Part shown: piece by piece, positions 23,760 to 31,418 of the stretch
How the letters are laid out: each line of letters begins with the position of its first letter
Numbering within the stretch: the stretch's first letter is position 1
Assembly (NCBI RefSeq): GCF_004766125.1
Contig: NZ_SJSA01000002.1
Location: 434,001 to 498,000 of the forward strand
Origin: Duncaniella freteri
Lineage (GTDB): Bacteria > Bacteroidota > Bacteroidia > Bacteroidales > Muribaculaceae
Direction: 5' to 3'
DNA: 64,000 bases
The notes under the pieces: generated by a model
Seen by the model: only the letters and a program-made list of their open reading frames with translations
The model's database searches: none
Told to the model about the DNA's origin: nothing
Position numbers and translations under genes: made by a program

Positions 23760-24548
23760 ATGGCAAAGGAAAAACAACCAAAAGTTGAGCAAGACCAAGA
23801 GGTCAACGATGCTCAGATGAAAACCGAGGCAGAGGCTAAGGCAATCATCGAAAACAACCTCCGCTTCTACTCGCAAGGATGCGAGGTTCCGGCAGACGCG
23901 CTCAAACCAATCAGAGCAGGCCGACTCAAAGGGATGTCCGATGTGAATCCGATGTGGCGCATGAAGAGAATGACCGAGATTTTCGGTCCTATCGGATTCG
24001 GCTGGAAATACGAAATTGTAAAGCAGTGGACTGAGACCTACGGAAACGAGGTCAAGTGTTTCTGCGTTGTCAATCTCTTCGTCCGCGATCCCGAAACAAA
24101 AGAGTGGAGTGAGCCTATACCCGGCAGTGGAGGTTCTGCCATCGTATCAATGGAGAGCAAGGGTGCTTATGTGAATGATGAGGGCTACAAGATGGCTCTT
24201 ACCGATGCACTCTCAATCGCTATGAAGCCGCTCGGAATCGGAGGCAATATCTGGTATGGTCCCAAAGCGTCAGGGCATAATGAGAGCAAGTATGAGGCAT
24301 CCACAAGAGAAGATGCCAATCAGAACCAACATCCTCAGCAAAGTCAAGGCACCTCAGCGATGGCGTTCACCGGCGCACAGCTCAACCAAGCCATTCAGGA
24401 AATGAACGCAACCACCACTGAGGCAGAATTTCAGGCTTGCTGGCAGAAATGGGCACAAATATCTCCTGCGTTGACAAGCAATGGCACTGACTTCTACAAA
24501 GCCGCGTGTGCAAAAATCAACTCTATCAAAAATCCCTCCGCAAAATGA
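23760..24548 (+). CDS. Single-strand annealing protein, Sak3/DUF1071-like
   Basis: This 262-residue protein has an MTEIFGPIGFGWKYEIV segment near residue 72 and a later GSGGSAIVSMESKGAYVNDEGYKMALTDALS region (in parts), ending with AMKPLGIGGNIW, typical of the Rad52-related Sak3 (DUF1071) family. The C-terminal 70 residues are a Gln-rich linker and a small helical tail. It should anneal complementary single strands during phage recombination. It overlaps the PD-(D/E)XK nuclease gene by ATGA, and SSB follows, matching the usual phage exonuclease/annealase pairing. Expression is from promoter module 1. Confidence 0.8.
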   Translation: MAKEKQPKVEQDQEVNDAQMKTEAEAKAIIENNLRFYSQGCEVPADALKPIRAGRLKGMSDVNPMWRMKRMTEIFGPIGFGWKYEIVKQWTETYGNEVKCFCVVNLFVRDPETKEWSEPIPGSGGSAIVSMESKGAYVNDEGYKMALTDALSIAMKPLGIGGNIWYGPKASGHNESKYEASTREDANQNQHPQQSQGTSAMAFTGAQLNQAIQEMNATTTEAEFQACWQKWAQISPALTSNGTDFYKAACAKINSIKNPSAK

Positions 24549-25639
24549 TGCAGTTCAAACAATCCCCTGTAATCTTCGACGAGGATAGCCACAGCTATCA
24601 ACTCGACGGCAAGAGATTGCTCGGCATCACGGGACTTATACACTCAATCCTCGGATTGGGTGTATATCCCGATGCAAGTGAGCACGTCAAAGATTTCATC
24701 ATTCCAAGAGCCGGAAGTCGCGGCACCGCCGTTCACCATGCCATTCAGACCTATGACCAACTCGGTATCAAGCAGACTACTCAGATAGTCCACACTCGCT
24801 ACGGATGCCGGGAGCGTGATAACATTTCCTATGTTGATGAGACGTGGGATGTGAGTTCAGAACTTGAGGCATATATCCGACACCTCAACGGGTTCAAACC
24901 TCTTGCCAACGAGTTAACTGTTTCCGACAATGTGCGCTACGCCTCGCAGATAGACAATGTTTGGCAGTACGAGAAAACGGGTGGTATATGGCTTGTCGAT
25001 ACCAAGACTAACAACATCAAACTCTATCCGCTTTGCGGCTACTACAACGCCAACTATTTCAATAGCGGTGAAGATGCCCTCAAAGAATACCTCTCCTGGC
25101 AGCTCTCAATCTACGCAGAGTTATTTGAGGCAGAGAACCCCGGACTAAAGGTGGAGGGGCTGGCTTGCAACTGGCTGAAAGCCGATGCTGATGCGTTCTG
25201 GGTTATAGAGCGCAAACCATCCGAGTTGGTTTTGGAACTCCTTAAAACCACCTATTTTTTCAGCGATAATGGACCTGTCTATTTCCATCCCGATCAGTCG
25301 GTGTTCGGCATCGGCTCAACTCTCCCTGCCGAAGTCAAAGAGCAAACTCCGATAGTAGCACCCGATGTTGTGGATTATTTCACATCACTACTGAAAACAT
25401 ATAAGGAGGCAGAGGCGAAACTTGAAGAGGCTAAAACAGCATTGAGAGCCGCCATGACGGAGCATAAAGTGAAGTCTTTTGATTTTGGTTCATTCAGTGC
25501 CACAATCGGGGCCGACAGCGTTTCAACCTCCTTTGACACCAAAACATTCAAAAAGGATCATCCCGAACTATACAAGAAATATGCCTCATCAAAAGCCAAA
25601 AAGGGCAGTTTCACAATAAAACTCAAAGACAATGATTAA
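24545..25639 (+). CDS. PD-(D/E)XK nuclease, RecB/YqaJ-like exonuclease
   Basis: From the ATG at 24545 the product has 364 residues. Nuclease core motifs are visible: GTAVHHAIQ near residue 60, ASQIDNVW near residue 135 with D, WLVDTKT near residue 150 (D-x-K), and YLSWQLSIYAELFE near residue 190. This is the lambda-exonuclease/Cas4-like fold, used with an annealing protein to resect DNA ends. The C-terminal third has a coiled coil (TYKEAEAKLEEAKTALRAAM in parts) and a Lys-rich tail. The start overlaps the SSAP stop, so they form a coupled recombination pair. Confidence 0.8.
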   Translation: MMQFKQSPVIFDEDSHSYQLDGKRLLGITGLIHSILGLGVYPDASEHVKDFIIPRAGSRGTAVHHAIQTYDQLGIKQTTQIVHTRYGCRERDNISYVDETWDVSSELEAYIRHLNGFKPLANELTVSDNVRYASQIDNVWQYEKTGGIWLVDTKTNNIKLYPLCGYYNANYFNSGEDALKEYLSWQLSIYAELFEAENPGLKVEGLACNWLKADADAFWVIERKPSELVLELLKTTYFFSDNGPVYFHPDQSVFGIGSTLPAEVKEQTPIVAPDVVDYFTSLLKTYKEAEAKLEEAKTALRAAMTEHKVKSFDFGSFSATIGADSVSTSFDTKTFKKDHPELYKKYASSKAKKGSFTIKLKDND

Positions 25640-26258
25640 ATTTTCAGCAACAAACGCCCTGGTTCACTCGGTTACTCCGGTGATTGAGATTGAGTCCAGA
25701 TCCGGCGGTCAGCCGTTCTGCAAACGGGAACTCATCATTGATGACTCTTGGGAAAAGGATGGCAAACTTTATACTAACTTCGTTTCAATCGAGTTCACCG
25801 GCGACAAGATGGCTCAACTTGACAGAATCTATCCCGGTATGCGTGTGAACGTGGATGGACTTCTGAGCGGTCGAGAGTATAACAATCGTATCTACAACAC
25901 CGTCAGTGGGCAGTCGGTTTCTCCTTATCAGGCTCAACAGCCCAGTGCGCCCGCCCCGGCACCCATGCCCGGCAGTTATCCTCAACAACCGCAATATCAG
26001 CAGGCTCCCGGCTATCAAGCCGCTCCTATGCCCAGTGGTTATCCTCAACAACCGCAATATCAGCAGGCTCCCGGCTATCAAGCCGCTCCTATGCCCAGTG
26101 GTTATCCTCAACAGCCTGCCGCTCCTGCCTATCCTCAGCAACCCCAACAGTATGCCCCATCACCTGCACCGGCAACCGCGCCCGTTACGGCTCCTGCACA
26201 GCGGCCATACAGTTCACCATCCTCGCCGGGTGTGAATGACTTGCCGTTTCCGCACTGA
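25632..26258 (+). CDS. ssb: Single-stranded DNA-binding protein with a repeat-rich tail
   Basis: Residues 1-100 resemble a small OB fold of the DUF3127 type found in Bacteroidota phages. Residues 95-195 are a disordered Pro/Gln/Tyr tail containing two identical 21-residue repeats (PQYQQAPGYQAAPMPSGYPQ unit). It ends NDLPFPH, close to the acidic -DDIPF tip through which SSBs recruit partners, though with two extra residues. It overlaps the nuclease gene by 8 bases and the NinB-like gene by one base. Confidence 0.78.
   Translation: MIKFSATNALVHSVTPVIEIESRSGGQPFCKRELIIDDSWEKDGKLYTNFVSIEFTGDKMAQLDRIYPGMRVNVDGLLSGREYNNRIYNTVSGQSVSPYQAQQPSAPAPAPMPGSYPQQPQYQQAPGYQAAPMPSGYPQQPQYQQAPGYQAAPMPSGYPQQPAAPAYPQQPQQYAPSPAPATAPVTAPAQRPYSSPSSPGVNDLPFPH
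25976..26116 (+). repeat. 63-base tandem repeats inside ssb
   Basis: The sequence starting TTATCCTCAACAACCGCAAT recurs at a period of exactly 63 bases (25976, 26039 and a partial copy at 26102). The first two copies are nearly identical at base level, which implies recent duplication or active expansion/contraction. Confidence 0.9.
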
Positions 26259-26674
26259 TGGAAGCCAATCTCATTAAGCGCAACGGAGTAGTGACTATTG
26301 ATAAGGATTTCGACCTCATGTGTTCACTACTCCGTAACGGAGAATACACAGTAAAGATAGTACGAAAGACTCAACCTCGTACCATATCGCAAAACTCATT
26401 GATGTGGATGTGGTACAAGTGTATGGAAGAGGCAACGGGGACTCCCAAAGAGGACTTTCATGATTATTATAAAGCCAAGTATCTTAGCCGTGATGTAGTC
26501 GTTGGCAGAAGGTGGTACCGGGTTCCCGGCAGTACCACCGACCTCAACACCTTGCAGATGACAAACTATCTTGAAAAAGTCAAGGCGGACGCAGCAACAG
26601 AATTTGGGATAATGCTCCCACTTCCCGAAGATAGGAACTATCAAGCGTTCATATCTGAATATAGGATAAGATAA
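26258..26674 (+). CDS. NinB/Orf-like recombination mediator
   Basis: This 138-residue protein has the segment QPRTISQNSLMWMWYKCMEE near residue 40 and a later YRVPGSTTDLNTLQMTNYLEKV, resembling the NinB (lambda Orf) family. In lambda this protein helps load recombination proteins on SSB-coated DNA. It starts at the last base of the ssb stop region, so SSB and this protein are probably made together. A clear terminator follows. Confidence 0.65.
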   Translation: MEANLIKRNGVVTIDKDFDLMCSLLRNGEYTVKIVRKTQPRTISQNSLMWMWYKCMEEATGTPKEDFHDYYKAKYLSRDVVVGRRWYRVPGSTTDLNTLQMTNYLEKVKADAATEFGIMLPLPEDRNYQAFISEYRIR

Positions 26675-26677
26675 CAC

Positions 26678-26711
26678 GTCGGACGGTCAGAAATGGCCGC
26701 CCGGCTTTTTT
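26678..26711 (+). terminator. Rho-independent terminator after the recombination genes
   Basis: GTCGGACGGTC (26678-26688) pairs with GGCCGCCCGGC (26695-26705), 10 of 11 pairs including wobbles. Six T bases follow. Genes downstream must be read through or use another promoter. Confidence 0.85.
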
Positions 26712-26729
26712 ATTAACAATTTCAAAACA

Positions 26730-27305
26730 ATGGAAACCCAAGAAATCAAAATCAAAAAAGCCAAATTGAGCAAAGGCGGCTGTGTCGAGGCATCGTATAT
26801 TGATGCCGACGGCAACGAGATTACTTTAAAGGGTAAAAACAAGTGCCATAATGACCTCAAAGTGGCACTTGCCGCTCTGGTCCCATTCTTTGCCGACCTT
26901 ACCGAACAGAAGGAGGCAGACACCATCGACTGGAGCGACCTTGAAAGTGCCGAGAATGTTGACCTCCTCCGTAAACTCGATGTAACGGGTCTCAGTATCG
27001 GCGGTGATGACAACAACCGCATCATCACTATGACAGGCCGGCGCACCCTCATCACATCAAGGGTTCTTAATCTCAACGCTCCCGGCGTAGAGATGGAATC
27101 CGAGACATTTGAGTGGAGCCACATCGACGACTTCGACTTAGCGGTGCAGGCTTTCATTTATGAGGTCAAGGAGTACATCGTAAACCGCAAATGGGAGGTT
27201 GTTCAGGCAACTCTCTTTGATGGTGATCCCGATGACCCCTTTGCCGGAGCCGAGCCGACCGATGCCGCTCCCCCTGTTGAACAGCCTGCCGAAAATGTAG
27301 CGTAA
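26730..27305 (+). CDS. Hypothetical phage protein (191 aa)
   Basis: This is an acidic 191-residue protein of alternating strands and helices with an Asp/Pro-rich C-terminal tail (DGDPDDPFAGAEPTDAAPP). I see no known domain. The VNRKWEVVQATLF segment before the tail suggests a small globular domain plus a disordered acidic end, a shape often used for binding other replication proteins. It is followed after two bases by the SNF2-like helicase gene. Confidence 0.72.
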   Translation: METQEIKIKKAKLSKGGCVEASYIDADGNEITLKGKNKCHNDLKVALAALVPFFADLTEQKEADTIDWSDLESAENVDLLRKLDVTGLSIGGDDNNRIITMTGRRTLITSRVLNLNAPGVEMESETFEWSHIDDFDLAVQAFIYEVKEYIVNRKWEVVQATLFDGDPDDPFAGAEPTDAAPPVEQPAENVA

Positions 27306-27307
27306 GA

Positions 27308-29044
27308 ATGAAACCAATATATATTACCGAAACGCCCAACACTTTCCGCCTCTCCTTTGAGTATAACAAGGAACTTGTAACAACCATCAAGCGTGTGCCG
27401 AGTGGCCCGCGATGGGATGCTCAAGAGAAAGAATGGATTGTGAAAAAGGAAAGTATCTGCTATCCTCCCGGGCGTGATGCTCGGTGGTATGTAGAGGCTT
27501 TCGCTCAATGGGCAGTTGCCAAACACTTTTGTACTAACATTTCAAGGCGTAGCGAATCCCACGATGTAGTATATGAGATTCCACCGATGAAGAATTTCAC
27601 CGGCGAACATTATATGCTCCTCAATCCATACGAGTATCAGTTGGAGGGAGTGCGCTACGCCTTGGATCATAAGCGTTGCATTTTTGGCGACCAGCCCGGC
27701 TTGGGTAAAACTCTTCAGGCGATATGCTCAGTAGTCAAGGCTCACAAGGAAGCCGCTGTCTATGGGGATTCATTTCCTGTACTCGTAATCTGCCCCGCTG
27801 CTCTCAAAGTCAACTGGCAGCGTGAGTTCAAAAAGTTTGCCGGCATCAACGCTGTTATTCTCGATGACAAAAACCGCGATAGTTGGCATCGTTTTTATGA
27901 GTTGAGGCGTGGTGATGGAGACCCCTATGCCCCGGTGTTCATCACAAATTATGAGAGCCTAAAAAAGTTCTTTGTGAGTGATGTCAAAGACCACGCACGA
28001 ATGACTCTACGTTCCATAGTCTTCGATGAACGCATCAAACTGTTCAAGTCCATCATCATAGATGAAAGCCATAAATGCAAATCAAGCAAGACACAGCAAT
28101 CAAAGTATGTTGAGGGAATCTGCAAAGGTAAAAAGTGGGTGTTCGCTCTAACGGGTACGCCTGTTGTCAATAATAATACCGACCTTATCCAGCAGCTCAA
28201 AATCCTCGGCAGGCTTGATGACTTCGGCGGCTATAAGCAGTTTGTCGGCCGCTACTGCGATGGACCCAAACAATCCTCCAATCTGCGAGAGTTGAATTAT
28301 CGCCTTTGGATGTGCTGTTTCTTTCGTAGAGAGAAAGCTAAAGTGCTTACTCAGTTGCCCGACAAGATGCGCCAGTACATCACTTGCGACATTACCAACC
28401 GCAAGGAGTATGACGATGCAGAGAATGATGTTATCAAATATCTCCGTCAGTACAAGAATGCGAGTGATGACCGAGTGGCACGCGCCATGAGAGGTCAAGT
28501 GATGGTAAAGATGGGCATACTTAAACAGATTGCGGCGAGAGGTAAAATCAAAGCAGTTTCCGAGTTTATCCATGATGTCATAGACGGAGGGGAAAAACTC
28601 ATCATGTTTGCATATCTGAAGGAGGTTGTGGAGGCTCTGAAAAAAGAGTTCCCCGATGCAGTAACCGTTACGGGTTCTGATGACATCAAAGCCAAGCAGA
28701 ACGCAGTTGACCGCTTCCAGAACGACCCCGAGTGCAAACTCATAATCCTCAACTACAAGTCCGGCGGAACGGGTCTAACACTTACGGCTGCAAGCCGAGT
28801 TGGGTTTATCGAGTTCCCCTGGACCTATTCGGATTGTGAGCAGGCAGAGGATCGCGCCCATCGCAACGGACAAAAGAACGCTGTCAACTGTTACTACTTC
28901 CTCGGTGACAAGACCATTGACCGCTATATGTATAATGTCATTCAGACAAAGAAAGACATTGCCAACGAGGTTACGGGAACCACTACCCAAATCGAAGAGG
29001 ATATGCTCAACATCACAATGAACCTGTTCCAAGACCGAATATGA
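27308..29044 (+). CDS. SNF2-family DNA helicase/translocase
   Basis: This 578-residue superfamily 2 ATPase has Walker A DQPGLGKT at about residues 128-135, motif II DESH near residue 252, LTGTP (motif III) near residue 283, and C-terminal motifs GGTGLTLTAASRVGFIEFPW and EQAEDRAHRNGQ near residues 480-520. The layout is closest to the SMARCAL1/HARP-like group, which anneal or remodel replication forks. It overlaps the next small gene by ATGA. It is part of the replication block. Confidence 0.92.
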   Translation: MKPIYITETPNTFRLSFEYNKELVTTIKRVPSGPRWDAQEKEWIVKKESICYPPGRDARWYVEAFAQWAVAKHFCTNISRRSESHDVVYEIPPMKNFTGEHYMLLNPYEYQLEGVRYALDHKRCIFGDQPGLGKTLQAICSVVKAHKEAAVYGDSFPVLVICPAALKVNWQREFKKFAGINAVILDDKNRDSWHRFYELRRGDGDPYAPVFITNYESLKKFFVSDVKDHARMTLRSIVFDERIKLFKSIIIDESHKCKSSKTQQSKYVEGICKGKKWVFALTGTPVVNNNTDLIQQLKILGRLDDFGGYKQFVGRYCDGPKQSSNLRELNYRLWMCCFFRREKAKVLTQLPDKMRQYITCDITNRKEYDDAENDVIKYLRQYKNASDDRVARAMRGQVMVKMGILKQIAARGKIKAVSEFIHDVIDGGEKLIMFAYLKEVVEALKKEFPDAVTVTGSDDIKAKQNAVDRFQNDPECKLIILNYKSGGTGLTLTAASRVGFIEFPWTYSDCEQAEDRAHRNGQKNAVNCYYFLGDKTIDRYMYNVIQTKKDIANEVTGTTTQIEEDMLNITMNLFQDRI

Positions 29045-29262
29045 AAAAGAGATTCAAACTCCTCAACCGCTCCGGCAAAGTCCATATTTTGCATTGGGCG
29101 GCTGATGGTAAGCTGTTCGGTCCCGACTGGGAAGCTGTGGCTACGTTTGATGACAAAGACTCAAATCTGGAAAGATGCAAGACTATAATATGGCTTATGA
29201 ACGAGTGCGACAAGCACACAGACCACCCTAACGATGACAGAACAAGAGATAATAAAAAGTGA
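29041..29262 (+). CDS. Hypothetical small phage protein (73 aa)
   Basis: A 73-residue basic protein, coupled by ATGA to the helicase and overlapping the VRR-NUC gene by 29 bases. The N-terminus has short strands (FKLLNRSGKVHILHW), and the C-terminus is highly charged (HTDHPNDDRTRDNKK). No family recognised. The tight overlap suggests a function tied to the helicase or nuclease. Confidence 0.6.
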   Translation: MKKRFKLLNRSGKVHILHWAADGKLFGPDWEAVATFDDKDSNLERCKTIIWLMNECDKHTDHPNDDRTRDNKK

Positions 29263-29683
29263 GCAGGGTTATTCGGAATCCAAGATACAGCATATATGTG
29301 TGAATTGGTTCCGGCAGACATTCCCCCATGTCGGCAATCTTCTTTTTGCAGTGCCTAACGGCGGATGGCGTGGAGCCCGCGCCGGTGCCCAAATGGTATA
29401 TGAGGGACAAGTCAAGGGCGTTGCTGACCTCATCCTGCTTTATCCGTCAGGAGGCAAGTCAAGCCTCTGCCTTGAGATGAAAGTACCAAAGAAGAAAGGT
29501 AGCAGCGCCGGAACCCAGAAACCGCACCAGATAGAGTGGCAGGCTCTCGTTGAGAAATATGGTAGCACCTATGTAGTGTGTCATGGACTCATCGAATTTA
29601 TCAAGGCTGTTTGCGACTATCTCCAAATCAATTCAACAAAGTATATCGACGAAGCTCTTAATAAATATCCTCTTTACCGATGA
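29234..29683 (+). CDS. VRR-NUC domain nuclease
   Basis: The 149-residue protein is essentially one VRR-NUC domain. It has the AVPNGGWRGARAGAQM segment near residue 38, KGVADLILLYPSGG near residue 59 (catalytic Asp), CLEMKVPKKKG near residue 77 (E-x-K), and Gln/Trp residues in HQIEWQALVEKYG. Phage VRR-NUC proteins are structure-specific nucleases, likely resolving recombination junctions. It lies between the helicase and the replication initiator, with overlapping ends on both sides. Confidence 0.9.
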   Translation: MTEQEIIKSEQGYSESKIQHICVNWFRQTFPHVGNLLFAVPNGGWRGARAGAQMVYEGQVKGVADLILLYPSGGKSSLCLEMKVPKKKGSSAGTQKPHQIEWQALVEKYGSTYVVCHGLIEFIKAVCDYLQINSTKYIDEALNKYPLYR

Positions 29684-30540
29684 TCAACTACATCGAAATG
29701 ATTAACCGCTTTTGGCAGGAGGTTGAGATGAAGGATTTTCTTCCCTCGGAGGCTTGCGTATATTTCAGACTTCTGGATATATGCAACAGGTTAGGATGGC
29801 AAAATCCGTTCCCCCTCTCCAACTCACGGGCAGTCGCGCTGATGGCGATGAATGAAAAGACCTTTCGTGCTATCAGAGACAAGCTCGGCGGGCGCGGTTT
29901 AATCGAGTTCAGGAAAGGCAAGAAGAGGGAGAGCGCACCGATGTATTGTTTCCCGGAAAAGACTGATGATGGTTGTTGGGTTTTTCCTTGGGGGAATTTT
30001 TTGGAGGTAAAAAATACCGTTAAAACTACCGTTAACACGCCCGCTAACGCTACCGTAAACACTACCGCAAACACACCCGTTAACACGCCCGCATATAATA
30101 AAACTAAAACTAAAACAAATAAATCTCCTAACGGAGATAGTGTGGGACAGCCCCAACCGGAAATATCGTTGTTTGCAGAAGAGGAAAAGAAAGCCGGCAG
30201 GCGAAAGCCAAAAGCATCCAAAGACCCACCATCTACACCGCCGACGCTTGATGATGTCTTGCAATATTTCCTAAGCCAAGATGCAGACAAGCGTCTTGAG
30301 AATTGGGAAGAATCCGCCAGGCGGTTCTTTGACAACTTCAACGCCGTTGACTGGAGAGATAAATTCAACCGCCGGATCACAAGATGGGACAGCAGGGCTA
30401 ACTCATGGATTCTTGATGATGAGAAACGGCAAAAAGAAAGGATAACCCCTAATGAAACTAAGCAAGCAGATAAACTTTCAGAACGTAGAGGCACTGAGCC
30501 AAATGCTACAAGCCGAAAGGGTTTCAAGGGAACGTTTTAG
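29680..30540 (+). CDS. Phage replication initiator-like protein (winged-helix N-terminus) containing iterons
   Basis: This 286-residue protein has an N-terminal winged-helix-like domain (SEACVYFRLLDICNRLGW, NEKTFRAIRDKLGGRGLIEF), a low-complexity Thr/Asn middle with tetrapeptides such as TVKT, TVNT, PANA, TANT and PVNT (about residues 112-138), and a charged C-terminal domain. The arrangement and the DnaC-like gene downstream match the lambda O / DnaD-type initiators. The low-complexity segment is encoded by 12-base repeats. It overlaps the VRR-NUC gene by ATGA and the loader gene by 89 bases. Confidence 0.78.
   Translation: MINYIEMINRFWQEVEMKDFLPSEACVYFRLLDICNRLGWQNPFPLSNSRAVALMAMNEKTFRAIRDKLGGRGLIEFRKGKKRESAPMYCFPEKTDDGCWVFPWGNFLEVKNTVKTTVNTPANATVNTTANTPVNTPAYNKTKTKTNKSPNGDSVGQPQPEISLFAEEEKKAGRRKPKASKDPPSTPPTLDDVLQYFLSQDADKRLENWEESARRFFDNFNAVDWRDKFNRRITRWDSRANSWILDDEKRQKERITPNETKQADKLSERRGTEPNATSRKGFKGTF
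30015..30126 (+). repeat. 12-base iterons plus AT-rich stretch, probable phage replication origin
   Basis: Seven consecutive 12-base units start at 30015, 30027, 30039, 30051, 30063, 30075 and 30087 (types TACCGTTAACAC, GCCCGCTAACGC, TACCGTAAACAC, ACCCGTTAACAC). They are followed at 30093-30126 by a run almost free of G and C (ATATAATAAAACTAAAAC and onward). Iterons inside the initiator gene followed by an unwinding region is the layout of the lambda origin in gene O. Confidence 0.75.
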
Positions 30541-31156
30541 CCTTGAAATTTCCGAAAAGGATTGTGCCAACGGGCTGTATTCCGCCATGAAAGCAGAGGT
30601 TCAGTATCGTGGCGGTACATTCAATTTAGATGCTGACACTCGCTCCCATATCTTCACGGCTGCCAAATGGCTCATCAATCCGAATAGCACACCAGGTCTG
30701 TTGTTGTGCGGGTTGTGTGGCAACGGCAAGACTACCCTTGCAAGGGCTATCGCATGGCTAATAGGATACCTCTCGGAGCGTGAGTTGGGGTATTCCAACC
30801 GCAAGAGGATGCCGCTCTATACTGCAAAGAACATTTGCCGGCTATGTGCCGCAAGTGAGAAATTCAAAGAGCAGTATGATGAGTATGGGAGATTGTTCAC
30901 CGAGCCTATGATGATAATTGATGACCTCGGAGAAGAGCCAAAAGAGGTCATGGTCTATGGTATGCCGCACACTCCAATCATTGACATCATCAGTGAGCGT
31001 TATGCCGCCCAACGGATGACCATAATCACGACCAACCTTGATGTTGACCAACTCAAAGGGAAATATGGAGAGCGTATCACTGACCGCTTCCGAGAAATGC
31101 TAACCTCAATCATTTTTGAAAATGACTCATACCGAACCAGTCCGAGTGATAGTTAG
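30452..31156 (+). CDS. DnaC-like helicase loader ATPase
   Basis: This is a 234-residue AAA+ protein with Walker A GLCGNGKTTL at about residue 87, Walker B MMIIDDLGEE near residue 151, a sensor 1 ITTNLD near residue 193, and the arginine motif YGERITDRFREM near residue 206. These match DnaC/IstB-type loaders that deliver the replicative helicase. No DnaB-like helicase gene is present, so it probably loads the host helicase at the origin inside the upstream gene. The start lies 89 bases inside the initiator gene. An internal ATG at 30503 is an alternative. Confidence 0.88.
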   Translation: MKLSKQINFQNVEALSQMLQAERVSRERFSLEISEKDCANGLYSAMKAEVQYRGGTFNLDADTRSHIFTAAKWLINPNSTPGLLLCGLCGNGKTTLARAIAWLIGYLSERELGYSNRKRMPLYTAKNICRLCAASEKFKEQYDEYGRLFTEPMMIIDDLGEEPKEVMVYGMPHTPIIDIISERYAAQRMTIITTNLDVDQLKGKYGERITDRFREMLTSIIFENDSYRTSPSDS

Positions 31157-31367
31157 ATGGACCACACGCGATGAAGAAGCCATTGCCGCCATTCGCAAGC
31201 ATTTTAATCTGCCCAATTATACCACGCTTAACGGCTGGACACCGGCTGAAATCAAGCCGGAAGATATGGATATGTTTGAAGAATGTGCCCGACGAGGGTT
31301 CTTTGGCATTATCCGCGAAAAATGGTGTAAAAATGGTGGCCAATATATTTTTTCATCTCGTAAATAA
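31122..31367 (+). CDS. Hypothetical small phage protein (81 aa)
   Basis: An 81-residue protein from the ATG at 31122, overlapping the end of the loader gene. It contains TTRDEEAIAAIRKHFNLPNYTTLNGWTP (in parts), resembling a short two-helix plus strand domain, and a C-terminal EKWCKNGGQYIFSSRK. Its end lies inside promoter module 2. No family recognised. The coupling suggests a replication accessory role. Confidence 0.62.
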   Translation: MTHTEPVRVIVRWTTRDEEAIAAIRKHFNLPNYTTLNGWTPAEIKPEDMDMFEECARRGFFGIIREKWCKNGGQYIFSSRK

Positions 31368-31379
31368 TGGCTAACTTTA
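31330..31379 (+). promoter_or_regulatory. Phage promoter module 2
   Basis: It begins AAAATGGTGGCCA, with TTTT in the -33 place (31348-31351), 20 bases of spacer and TAACTTTA at 31372-31379. It has the same 50-base layout as modules 1, 3, 4 and 5. It drives the ParB-MutS gene through the leader motif. Confidence 0.75.
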
Positions 31380-31418
31380 CAGTATAACAAACTAAAAGTC
31401 AAACCAATAAAACCAATT

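Noticed and set aside
29688..30527. Long minus-strand open frame opposite the replication initiator
   Set aside because: It mirrors the initiator gene codon bias, has an implausible Ser/Leu/Phe-rich product and no start signal. It is a shadow frame.
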